From the NCBI RefSeq assembly GCF_000334215.1, contig NZ_AMQY01000002.1:32956-96955 (forward strand): a stretch of 64,000 nt of DNA, written 5' to 3'. The translations under genes were made by a program, and so were the position numbers. Origin of the DNA: Vreelandella jeotgali Hwa. GTDB taxonomy: Bacteria > Pseudomonadota > Gammaproteobacteria > Pseudomonadales > Halomonadaceae. The first letter of the stretch is position 1; each line of letters opens with the position of its first letter. Below the pieces are notes generated by a model. It had not been told where the DNA came from. It worked only from the letters and a program-made list of their open reading frames with translations, and ran no database searches. Positions 27,380-34,374 of the stretch are shown in pieces.

Positions 27380-27982
27380 TCATCTATCGCAAGTGGCGAC
27401 GTATTTTGTGCCACACGCCTTGCGTGTCTTGCCGGCTCGTGAAGGCGGCTGGCAAATGCCGCATATATAGCCCTGAGTGGGGGCATGGGCATGGCTGACA
27501 AAGCGCCCGCCACAGCGCGCACACATCGATAGCTGCAGAATATCGCTTTCAAAAAATCGGATCAGCGTCCATGCCCGCGTCAGCCCCAGCACAGGTTCGG
27601 CATCATCAAGGCTCACCTGCTCATCATACAGGCGGTAGGCTTTGACAAAAGCCTTGATACGCTCACAGCCCGTCCGGTTTACGATGTTGAGGTATATATT
27701 ATAGAAAAGCGATGAGTGGATATTCGGTAGCCAGGTAATAAACCAGTCGGCGGAAAATGGCAGCATACCCTTGGGTGGCGACATCCCCCGGACTTCCTTG
27801 TAAAGCCGGATCAATCGCGTGCGGCTCAGCTCGGTTTCGGTTTCGAGTACCTGGAGGCGGGCCCCCAACTCGATCAGCTCGATGGCAAGCTGTACCTGAT
27901 GCATTTCATCCATCAGGCTCTTCCGGCTAGCCTTGTGTTGACCGGCTTCCTGCTGGCCGACCTCTTTCCGATTCCGGCTCAC
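27380..27982 (-). CDS. flhC: FlhC, subunit of the flagellar master activator
   Basis: FlhC with FlhD forms the activator of early flagellar operons. The 200-residue protein matches enterobacterial FlhC closely (IELIELGARLQVLETETELS, PPKGMLPFSADWFITW, LTRAWTLIRFFES) and keeps the four zinc-binding Cys (MCARCGGRF and YICGICQPPSRA). The start is a GTG that overlaps the flhD stop (GTGA) with GGGGAGGAG upstream. About 20 residues at the N-terminus (to SRKSLMDEM) extend beyond the Escherichia protein. Confidence 0.97.
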   Translation of the reverse strand: MSRNRKEVGQQEAGQHKASRKSLMDEMHQVQLAIELIELGARLQVLETETELSRTRLIRLYKEVRGMSPPKGMLPFSADWFITWLPNIHSSLFYNIYLNIVNRTGCERIKAFVKAYRLYDEQVSLDDAEPVLGLTRAWTLIRFFESDILQLSMCARCGGRFVSHAHAPTQGYICGICQPPSRAGKTRKACGTKYVATCDR

Positions 27983-28308
27983 TCCTCCTCCCCGGCGAGC
28001 GTTTCAAACGGCGTGTCGGCCAACAGCAGTGAGGCATGGAGTCCTGCCAATCCCTGATCGCGCGGATTATCGGTGACCTGACGCAGGCGCTCGGCACCGA
28101 GCGGGCTAAAATGGCAGAGGAGTTGCTGGCTTCGAGAAAGGCGAGTCAACTGCCGAGCACTGAGCGACAGCAGCAAGTCGGCCATATCAGCGTCAATTTT
28201 CAGGCGAAACATTCCGGCTTCACGATCTTCGCCCAGCAAGCGCTGTGCCAGCAGTAGATAGGCCAGATTCATTTCCTGTATTTCGTCACAAAAATTTGTC
28301 TGACTCAT
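27979..28308 (-). CDS. flhD: FlhD, subunit of the flagellar master activator
   Basis: FlhD is the partner of FlhC in the heterohexameric activator. The 109-residue protein has the characteristic EIQEMNLAYLLLAQRLL start, the FRLKIDADMADLLLSLSARQL central part and CHFSPLG near the end. The ATG at 28308 is chosen; an in-frame start 33 bp upstream adds residues not seen in the family. It is the first gene of the minus-strand che/mot block, so its own promoter must lie in 28309-28419. Confidence 0.95.
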   Translation of the reverse strand: MSQTNFCDEIQEMNLAYLLLAQRLLGEDREAGMFRLKIDADMADLLLSLSARQLTRLSRSQQLLCHFSPLGAERLRQVTDNPRDQGLAGLHASLLLADTPFETLAGEEE

Positions 28309-28327
28309 GATGCCCCGGTTGGTATTG

Positions 28328-28372
28328 GCACAAATGTGCATTTTTCAGGCTTTTTATTGCATTTATGTGCAT
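28328..28372. promoter_or_regulatory. Direct repeats in the flhD leader/promoter
   Basis: ATGTGCAT occurs twice (28334-28341 and 28365-28372), 31 bp apart start to start, close to three helical turns. The first copy is part of a short palindrome GCACA-N2-TGTGC (28328-28339). The region is much more AT-rich than its surroundings, fitting a regulated promoter for the master operon. The binding protein is unknown. Confidence 0.4.
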
Positions 28373-28419
28373 ATAATGTCCTTGAACAGGGCCTACAATG
28401 CAAGTGCCTGTACCAGGTG

Positions 28420-28701
28420 TCAACGCGCGGGCGCCACCCCCTCTCCGGAAAGTTCGAATACCCACACCAATAGTTCGGCCACCACTTGGTAAAGACTGGC
28501 GGGTATTTCTTCATCAATATTGAGCTGCATCAACAAGGCGACAATTTCCGGCGCGTCATGCACATAAATACCTTGACGACTGGCTTCCGACATAATGCGC
28601 TCGGCCAGCTCACCATAGCCCTTGGCTACCACACGCGGTGCATCTTCGTGCTCCTGATAAGCTAGTGCTACGGCCTGGCGCCGCCCCTCATCATGGCTCA
28701 T
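28420..28701 (-). CDS. FlhB2 (FhlB), stand-alone FlhB C-terminal-domain protein
   Basis: This 93-residue soluble protein corresponds only to the cytoplasmic domain of FlhB after its cleavage site (AVALAYQEHEDAPRVVAKGYGELAERI, then IDEEIPASLYQVVAELLVWVF). It lacks membrane segments and the NPTH motif. Such short homologues usually follow a fliK-like gene and can partly substitute for the cleaved FlhB fragment in substrate switching. The ATG at 28701 (MSHDEGRRQ) overlaps the end of the upstream fliK-like gene by 11 bp, so the pair is coupled. Confidence 0.87.
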   Translation of the reverse strand: MSHDEGRRQAVALAYQEHEDAPRVVAKGYGELAERIMSEASRQGIYVHDAPEIVALLMQLNIDEEIPASLYQVVAELLVWVFELSGEGVAPAR

Positions 28702-30049
28702 GACCGGCCTCTTCTTCCCGATAGTGCGCACGTACGCTGACCTGTTGCAGATCAAGCGCCGACAACCGCTGCTCCAGTGTTGGCAGTCCGTCTTCCAGGC
28801 GCTCGTGGACGCCGGTACTGGACGTGGTCAAGTCAATGGCCAGCGTATTGCGATACAGACGCAGCGAGGCATCAAAAGCGCCCAGGTCCGGCACTTCAAG
28901 GCGTATATCCGACTGCCATCCTTCCTGGGACTCATCTCTTGTCTCACCCTGCTCGGATGCCTGGTCGTCGGGCTCGTCACGCCGGGGCAAGTTAACCGTA
29001 AGCGCCATGAAAATACCCGCCCAGACATCTCCCTCCCAACGAATTGTCGGCGCAACCAGCATATCCAGCTGGTGGCGCACGAGGCTTTGCAGGCTTTCGT
29101 GCACAACCTCTCGGGACTGATGTGTTACCTGGTGTGCCTGGGGCATCTCCAGCGTTTGTCGCAAGCCGGCAGCCATATCAACTCCGGCGTTGCCTCCCGC
29201 GGTGGCTGCCCCCTGAGTGGCGTTTGCCGACGCTGCCGGCGGCGTCGCCGTATGCCCGCCTGCGGTTGCCACGGGCACAGGCGACAAGATACTACCGGGC
29301 AGAACAGGCCCGGCGCCGCCGCCCGGCTGAAACCCGCCGCCAGCCGCAGATGCCAATGGTGAGGACGACGCCCCGGTCGGCAGGAGAAACGGCACCGGGG
29401 CCGGCAGCCGCAACGGTGGTGCCCCCTCGGGCGACAAAGGATTTTGTATCATGGCGGGTGATGCACCGGCATTGCCGCTCATGGCCAATGCACGGGCCCC
29501 GCCGGCAGCGACATTTGCCGTTGGCGATGGACGCACACCAGGTTGCATCTGGGGCTCACGCTGCAACTGCTGGCGCGACATATCACCCTGAAACCAGCGC
29601 TTGAGATGTGACTCGTAAAAAAGACCGCTATCTTTCACGCTGGCTTCAAGACGTTGCGCCAACACCTGGGGCGATGACGTTTCTGTAGACGACATCAGGG
29701 GCGCCTGGGGACGCAACACGGAAGACGATGAGGGAAAGCGCATAAGCAATTCGGCGATACTGCGCGCCGCCGGGCTGAAATGCGTCTGGGTAGACCCTGG
29801 GGAAAGCGGCCTGGCACCGTCGCTACGCGCCGATGTGCGCAGTGCATCAAGTTCCGAGGACAAACGCCCGAGCCCGCCGGCTCGCGGATCCGCACGCGCA
29901 TCCAGGCGAGAGTCGCTACGCATGGCGCGAGGGCCCTCGCCCGGATCAACCGGGCGCACGGGCTCGTTGAGCACTTTGGGAGCCGGATTGCCCCCCTTGC
30001 CCAGGACCTGATGCATCAGGGTATCAATCAGCGGCGTGATGGTACTCAC
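28691..30049 (-). CDS. FliK-like hook-length control protein, second copy
   Basis: This 452-residue protein has a long Pro/Ala/Ser-rich N-terminal part (about 1-290) and a compact C-terminal FliK-type domain (about 310-440, SLQSLVRHQLDMLV, then IRLEVPDLGAFDASLRLY). The arrangement is that of FliK, which measures the hook and triggers the FlhB switch. A main fliK lies at 39.8 kb in the fliF-K operon, so this is a divergent second copy paired with the FlhB2 gene. Specific function is inferred. Confidence 0.75.
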   Translation of the reverse strand: MSTITPLIDTLMHQVLGKGGNPAPKVLNEPVRPVDPGEGPRAMRSDSRLDARADPRAGGLGRLSSELDALRTSARSDGARPLSPGSTQTHFSPAARSIAELLMRFPSSSSVLRPQAPLMSSTETSSPQVLAQRLEASVKDSGLFYESHLKRWFQGDMSRQQLQREPQMQPGVRPSPTANVAAGGARALAMSGNAGASPAMIQNPLSPEGAPPLRLPAPVPFLLPTGASSSPLASAAGGGFQPGGGAGPVLPGSILSPVPVATAGGHTATPPAASANATQGAATAGGNAGVDMAAGLRQTLEMPQAHQVTHQSREVVHESLQSLVRHQLDMLVAPTIRWEGDVWAGIFMALTVNLPRRDEPDDQASEQGETRDESQEGWQSDIRLEVPDLGAFDASLRLYRNTLAIDLTTSSTGVHERLEDGLPTLEQRLSALDLQQVSVRAHYREEEAGHEP

Positions 30050-30459
30050 GTCGACCTCTTGGCATCGCCTTGATGATGGGTGTAAAACGCATCGCCATGT
30101 CCCTGCTGGGGCCCGTAGGTTCGATACAGGCGCTGCTCCTGCTCCGACACATCGATCAGCTTGCCGAGCTCATCGCGCCGGTCAATCAATTGGCGGCGCG
30201 TCCTGGCATCGTAATCCAGAATACGTTCCAACAGCTCTGCCTTGCTCTCTCGAGCCTCCGCGTCCAGCGTAACGATGGCATCAAGACGCCGCAGCTTATC
30301 AACCAGCATGATGTAGCCGGTGCGCTGCTCGATGAGCTCGGCCCATTGCCCGGCAACGGCCAACTCGTGCATATGCGAAGCACTGTCGAGAAGTGCTGCA
30401 TAAGCATCCAGAAGGGTCTGTTGTGTGGCGGCTTCCTGCGTCTGAGTCGGGTCACTCAT
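30046..30459 (-). CDS. fliT: FliT-like export chaperone
   Basis: This 137-residue, mainly helical and acidic protein sits directly after fliS, where FliT, the chaperone for the cap protein FliD and a modulator of FlhDC, is found. Helical heptads such as LLDAYAALLDSASHMHELA and the WAELIEQRTGYIMLVDKLR segment suit the family. The ATG at 30459 lies 7 nt past the fliS stop with GAGG upstream; a longer in-frame start would run 89 bp into fliS. Family membership is supported by position as much as by sequence. Confidence 0.8.
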   Translation of the reverse strand: MSDPTQTQEAATQQTLLDAYAALLDSASHMHELAVAGQWAELIEQRTGYIMLVDKLRRLDAIVTLDAEARESKAELLERILDYDARTRRQLIDRRDELGKLIDVSEQEQRLYRTYGPQQGHGDAFYTHHQGDAKRST

Positions 30460-30466
30460 GAGTGCC

Positions 30467-30880
30467 TCATGCACTTTGCTGCTGGCCGATTTCGCGCCAT
30501 GCCGATGCGATTTCGCCCAACAGGCTTTCAGCGCTGTCCAGGCTTTCTTCATCATTGCGCAGATTGGCCGTCAACAGCAGCCGAGCTATATAGTCGTACA
30601 GGGAACCCAACCTCTCTGCAATTTCGCCGCCCTTTTCGCGGTCCAACGCTGCCAGAAGCCCGTTGTTGACGATATCCAGCGCCTTGGAAATGGATTTGCC
30701 CTTTTCCACCGTATTGCCGGCCTGCATGTGAATACGCGCTGCCCGTATGGAGGCGTTGGCGCCGTCAAACAGCATGTTGATCAGCTGATGGGGGTTGGCC
30801 GACATGACGCCGCTTTCCACACCGACACGTGCATAAGCGTCAGCTCCCTTGCCGTAGGCGGCACCGCGAGAATAAGTCAT
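30467..30880 (-). CDS. fliS: FliS, flagellin export chaperone
   Basis: FliS binds flagellin C-termini and prevents polymerisation in the cytoplasm. The 137-residue protein has the family pattern: ANPHQLINMLFDGANASIRAA, KGKSISKALDIVNNGLLAAL and YDYIARLLLTANLRND. It is the first gene of a late operon (fliS-fliT-fliK2-flhB2) behind a sigma-28 promoter about 95 bp upstream. No fliD precedes it, unlike the usual order. Confidence 0.95.
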   Translation of the reverse strand: MTYSRGAAYGKGADAYARVGVESGVMSANPHQLINMLFDGANASIRAARIHMQAGNTVEKGKSISKALDIVNNGLLAALDREKGGEIAERLGSLYDYIARLLLTANLRNDEESLDSAESLLGEIASAWREIGQQQSA

Positions 30881-30903
30881 GAATCGTCGACTCCGTTGTT
30901 GAT

Positions 30904-30928
30904 GTCAGCCGTACCGATATTGGCTGAC
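30904..30928 (-). promoter_or_regulatory. Hairpin in the fliS 5' leader
   Basis: GTCAGCC-N11-GGCTGAC lies between the predicted sigma-28 start point (about 30963) and the fliS ATG (30880). It would form in the leader RNA and could affect translation or stability; the role is unknown. Confidence 0.45.
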
Positions 30929-30973
30929 GATAGCCTGATAGCAGCCGATACCCTATGGGCCGGCTCTGACAAA

Positions 30974-31000
30974 TTATCGGCACGACACGGGATGACTTTA
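30974..31000 (-). promoter_or_regulatory. Sigma-28 promoter of the fliS operon
   Basis: On the minus strand TAAAGTCA, an 11-bp spacer, then GCCGATAA: a near-exact FliA promoter. The -35 box is 30993-31000 and the -10 box 30974-30981. It lies between the HD-GYP gene and fliS and points at fliS. Confidence 0.88.
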
Positions 31001-31068
31001 ACCCGGGCCCTGCAGTCTCTCTCTGTTTTTATTGGCAGATTTGATCTACAGCTCACTTAAGCGCCGCC

Positions 31069-32784
31069 TTACGTTGAAACAGCGACCTCACCCACCGGCT
31101 GCCCCAGCCGCTCGACAACATCGCCGCGAATCACACCGCCCAGATTATCCGGCGCCGGCGGCTCGGGGTGCTCGGTGACCTGAACCTCAACCGGATTACC
31201 CTCGGCATCAACGCGCTGAACCCATGCCAACCGGTTACTGGAAAAGCGCACCAGCGAGCCTACCGGAAGCGTTTTAAAGTGAGCGACGTAGCGCTTTATC
31301 CACTGCGGATCAAACTGATGAGGGTGGCGCAACAGGTGGCGATAGATCTGCTGCACCGTACGCGCCGGTCGATCGGCACGGTCCCGGCGCATAGCCTCGA
31401 CAACATCGACCACCGCCCCGGCGCGTGCGAGTTCGTTCAGCTGATCGCCGGTTACCCCGCCGGGGTAACCGCTACCGTCCATGCGCTCATTGATGCCGCC
31501 AATGATCGCTTTGGCAACATGCGGCGAAAGCCAGTGACAATTATGCAGGCGCTCCAGCAACAGCGGCACATGCTCCCGCAAGGTTTGGCGGTGCGGCGCT
31601 TCAAAGGCTTCCGCCTGAAACAGAACCTGCGGCACCAGCGCTTTACCCAGATCGTGCACCATACCGCTGGCAGCAATGGCTTTGCGCACATCGGCCGGCA
31701 TGCCGGCCCCGGTCAAATCCAGCAGCTGCACCGCGACCGCCAGGCTATGGCGAACCAGCAGCGGTTCACGAATCATACAGCGCGTGGCAAACAGCAATGC
31801 CTCGCTGTCCTCGTCGTGTAGCAGCAGCAAGCGGTCGGCATAGTAGGAAAGCTGGCGGGAATCCACATTGCTGCCGCTTTGCAGCAACAGCATTTGGGCA
31901 TCCAGAAACGCCGCAACCTTGGCCAGACGCCGCGCTACCGGCGTCGCGTAATTGGCAAACTCGCGCCGCCCGACATGCTCGCCGGCCGAACGTTTTTGCG
32001 GCACCTCGAAAAGCGGAGAGGGCTGACGGGCTTCCTGCGCTTCCTTGTCGTAGCGCGCCGCTTCACGCTCGATCTCGCACACGAAATACCATAGCTGCCG
32101 CTGCTGCTCTGAGCTGCACTGCTCAAACTGCAGTCCGGCACGCAAAAGTTGCTGATCCGGATCCGTGGCCTGATGCCGCACCGCCCCCTGCACCGTAAAG
32201 CGGGTGCCGTCGGGGAAGGCCAACTCCAACTGCACCTGGCTATTCCGGGTCTCGGTCAGTATGCCGCTCGCCGACAGCGGCAACTCCAACTGACAGCCGT
32301 CCTGGGACAGGTCCCGCAGATCGCCCTTCACCGCTTCCTGATGGCTTCCCTGGAGCGTGACCGACACCTTCATTCCCATGCGCAGCTCAGCGCGAAATGA
32401 CTCACGCTGCTGCAACACCCACAGCGATTCGGGGTAATGGCTACAGCAAAGATAACGGCCACCGGCACGGCGCACCTCTGTCAAGGACAGCAGCGGTGTG
32501 CGCACCACCTTGCCTTCCACCTGCCCACGCAGCGAAAACGCCTCGCCTTCCTGCAGGCGAAGAACCAGGTGCCCCACCGCTGACAGATCCATTGTCAGCA
32601 TCCGGCCGGGGTCCTGCTCCAGCAGCACAATGGGTTCCGGCTCCGCCTCCTCATTCTCCAGGCATAGCGAAACACCACCGCTGGCAATAAGCGCATTCAA
32701 CAACGAGGCAATGTCCTTCGACCCGCCCACGGTTTCATACTGACTATCCTGTGTTGCCATCAAATGCCCCGTCTCTGCATCCAT
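31069..32784 (-). CDS. YcgR/PilZ plus HD-GYP fusion protein (c-di-GMP motility regulator)
   Basis: This 571-residue protein combines a YcgR-like N-terminal domain (about 15-125), a PilZ domain (about 125-240) with the c-di-GMP signature QQRESFRAEL and DLSQDGCQLEL, and a C-terminal HD-GYP-type domain (about 320-520). In the latter HDLGK, REHVPLL and DGSGYPGG are kept, but the usual HHE before DG-GYP reads INE, so two metal ligands are changed and phosphodiesterase activity is doubtful. YcgR proteins brake the flagellar motor when c-di-GMP is high. The position between fliS and flaG supports a motility role. An in-frame ATG at 32760 is an alternative start; neither has a strong ribosome site. 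Confidence 0.83.
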   Translation of the reverse strand: MDAETGHLMATQDSQYETVGGSKDIASLLNALIASGGVSLCLENEEAEPEPIVLLEQDPGRMLTMDLSAVGHLVLRLQEGEAFSLRGQVEGKVVRTPLLSLTEVRRAGGRYLCCSHYPESLWVLQQRESFRAELRMGMKVSVTLQGSHQEAVKGDLRDLSQDGCQLELPLSASGILTETRNSQVQLELAFPDGTRFTVQGAVRHQATDPDQQLLRAGLQFEQCSSEQQRQLWYFVCEIEREAARYDKEAQEARQPSPLFEVPQKRSAGEHVGRREFANYATPVARRLAKVAAFLDAQMLLLQSGSNVDSRQLSYYADRLLLLHDEDSEALLFATRCMIREPLLVRHSLAVAVQLLDLTGAGMPADVRKAIAASGMVHDLGKALVPQVLFQAEAFEAPHRQTLREHVPLLLERLHNCHWLSPHVAKAIIGGINERMDGSGYPGGVTGDQLNELARAGAVVDVVEAMRRDRADRPARTVQQIYRHLLRHPHQFDPQWIKRYVAHFKTLPVGSLVRFSSNRLAWVQRVDAEGNPVEVQVTEHPEPPAPDNLGGVIRGDVVERLGQPVGEVAVST

Positions 32785-32827
32785 TGAAAAGCCATGACGC
32801 CGGCTTGCTGAAACAATCTTTTTATAC

Positions 32828-32854
32828 TAAAGCTTCTGGTATTGCTGCCGATAC
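32828..32854 (+). promoter_or_regulatory. Sigma-28 promoter upstream of flaG
   Basis: TAAAGCTT (32828-32835), 11-bp spacer, GCCGATAC (32847-32854) on the plus strand. The predicted start point near 32865 leaves an unusually long leader of about 180 nt before the flaG ATG. Confidence 0.88.
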
Positions 32855-32869
32855 CACAAGAACCGGTTC

Positions 32870-32910
32870 GTGAAACATCGCTGTGAAACACGGCTGTCGT
32901 GAAGCGTGCT
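32870..32910. repeat. Short 13-bp tandem repeat in the flaG leader
   Basis: GTGAAACATCGCT and GTGAAACACGGCT are adjacent 13-bp units (32870-32882, 32883-32895), followed by a degenerate third copy GTCGTGAAGCGTGCT. They lie just downstream of the sigma-28 promoter. Confidence 0.65.
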
Positions 32911-33047
32911 TTTTGATTGCCGGCTGTACGATTGAAGGTGTTATCCAAGCGAATGTTCTGTCGACGCCAGTTTACGCGGACAGCCCTGCATTACGCCATT
33001 GCTCCACCTGCCGGACTGTCACCACGGAAATTCAAGAGGAAGGAATC

Positions 33048-33428
33048 ATGCACTCACCCCTTATCGAGGCCTCCGGTTCGCTTTCAACCTCGGCCCTCCA
33101 CGACGTGACGCCGCGGCAGCGGCTCGAAGGCGCTCTGGAAAAGCTGCCCGCGCCGGGTACAGAGCTATCGCAGAAGGAACAGTCACTCAAGGAGCAGGAC
33201 CAGCCCATCACCTCGGGCGAATTGGTTGACCCGATTCAACGCATCAATGATGTCATGCGCCCCCACGGCGTCGAGTTTGACTTGAGCGACGAGCGCGCAC
33301 GCGTTGTAACCCGTGTCGTTGATAGCGAATCGGGCGAAGTGATACGCCAGATCCCTGCCGAGGAAGTGCTGCGCATTGCCGAACGCCTGGGTGAAAGGCA
33401 GGGCAACCTTGTTTCTTCACAAGCATAA
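33048..33428 (+). CDS. flaG: FlaG family protein
   Basis: FlaG proteins are small cytoplasmic flagellar accessory proteins, linked in several bacteria to filament length. This 126-residue protein has a disordered N-terminal half and the conserved C-terminal part VEFDLSDERARVVTRVVD followed by EVIRQIPAEEVLRIAERL. The ATG at 33048 is chosen because AGAGGAAGG precedes it; the frame stays open 165 bp upstream, within the leader, with no other ribosome site. FlaG is normally between fliC and fliD; here neither is adjacent. Confidence 0.9.
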   Translation: MHSPLIEASGSLSTSALHDVTPRQRLEGALEKLPAPGTELSQKEQSLKEQDQPITSGELVDPIQRINDVMRPHGVEFDLSDERARVVTRVVDSESGEVIRQIPAEEVLRIAERLGERQGNLVSSQA

Positions 33429-33558
33429 TCTCGTCACAGGCATCGCACCCGGAGGCTCGGGCACGTCCAAACGTGACCCTTCATACGAGACAAAGCGGGG
33501 GCAGTCAGCATCCAACTCGAAGACTCATGGCAACACTTGACAGATAATGCACAGCAAG

Positions 33559-33588
33559 GAGGGCGCTACGAACCAACGTAGCGCCCTC
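33559..33588. terminator. Strong hairpin between convergent flaG and fliE
   Basis: GAGGGCGCTACG-N6-CGTAGCGCCCTC is a perfect 12-bp stem. It lies between two genes that end toward each other, so it probably terminates transcription from both sides, although neither side has a T-run. Confidence 0.7.
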
Positions 33589-33595
33589 GACGATT

Positions 33596-33651
33596 GCTAT
33601 CCAGTTACAGCTACTGTTCAACTACCACCCAGTATTCAGCTACTGTCCAGG
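33596..33651. repeat. Degenerate tandem repeat between flaG and fliE
   Basis: Units beginning GCTAYY or ACTACC (GCTATCCAGTTACA, GCTACTGTTCA, an 18-bp unit, GCTACTGTCCAGG) follow each other at uneven spacing of 11-18 bp. A small hairpin TTTTCG-N4-CGAAAA follows at 33658-33673. The flaG-fliE gap (33429-33736) holds no gene that I can support. Confidence 0.5.
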
Positions 33652-33736
33652 GTGGCATTTTCGCAAGCGAAAACAGACGCCATGCCGCTGGACCTGCCTC
33701 ATACATCAAACGGCACGCCCTTCTCCTGCAGCAAGC

Positions 33737-34072
33737 TTAAACCTGCATATTCATGACTTCACGATAGGCTGACACCAGCCGGTTACGCACCTGCAACCCC
33801 ATCTCGAAACCGACGCCGGCTTTCTGCATGTTGGTCATGACATCGTTGAGCTCAAGGTCGGACTCCCCGGTTTGAAAGGCCTCCGACTGGCTGGCTGCCG
33901 TTTGCTGCAGCTGATTGATACGCTGCAGCGATGTGGCAAACGCGCTGCTGAAGCTATCGGAATCAGCTTCTTCCGCCTTCGCGGCCCTACCCGCCTGCAG
34001 CGGCTGCTGACTGGCCTGGGAGGCGAGGCTTTGCATTTCCTGTAACGCTGATTGAATCGCGGGCGTTGTCAT
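33737..34072 (-). CDS. fliE: FliE, hook-basal body protein linking MS ring and rod
   Basis: FliE is the first exported rod component and connects the MS ring to the rod. The 111-residue protein has a Ser/Ala/Gln-rich start and the conserved C-terminal part (LELNDVMTNMQKAGVGFEMG, then VRNRLVSAYREVMNMQV). It is transcribed away from fliF across a 302-bp divergent promoter region, the enterobacterial arrangement. Confidence 0.96.
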   Translation of the reverse strand: MTTPAIQSALQEMQSLASQASQQPLQAGRAAKAEEADSDSFSSAFATSLQRINQLQQTAASQSEAFQTGESDLELNDVMTNMQKAGVGFEMGLQVRNRLVSAYREVMNMQV

Positions 34073-34374
34073 ACAGATGCCTTGGACGCTTAAAGATGTA
34101 AGAATGGTGCAAGCATAACATCGGTAAAATTAGCCTTATGCGAACAAATGCGTATAAAAATCCGGGCTTTTCATTCCTTCATACTGGACACGCCACCGGA
34201 TAATAGCGCTCATCATAATTCCGCTCTGCAGGCTTGCAGCTGTTGGCGAAACGCTTGTTCGCGACAGCCTTGCATCTCGCCTGCGGACAACCGCGATTGA
34301 CGGATACAGCCTATGCCTTCTTTGGTGATGCGCCTTGATCATCACCGGCTTTGCTTGTTCACCCGGAGGGACGC
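34073..34374. promoter_or_regulatory. Divergent fliE / fliF promoter region
   Basis: This 302-bp gap separates two operon starts. It is AT-rich around 34085-34170. By analogy with enterobacteria, FlhDC should activate both directions from here, but I could not identify a convincing FlhDC box or -10/-35 pair by eye. No sigma-28 or sigma-54 signature is evident. Confidence 0.5.

Noticed and set aside
28321..28345. TTGGCAC...TGC on the plus strand resembling a sigma-54 promoter
   Set aside because: The GG-to-GC spacing is one base short, and no plus-strand gene follows for several kb.
28365..28377. TATAAT on the plus strand upstream of flhD
   Set aside because: Points away from flhD with no plus-strand gene behind it and no -35 at the right distance.
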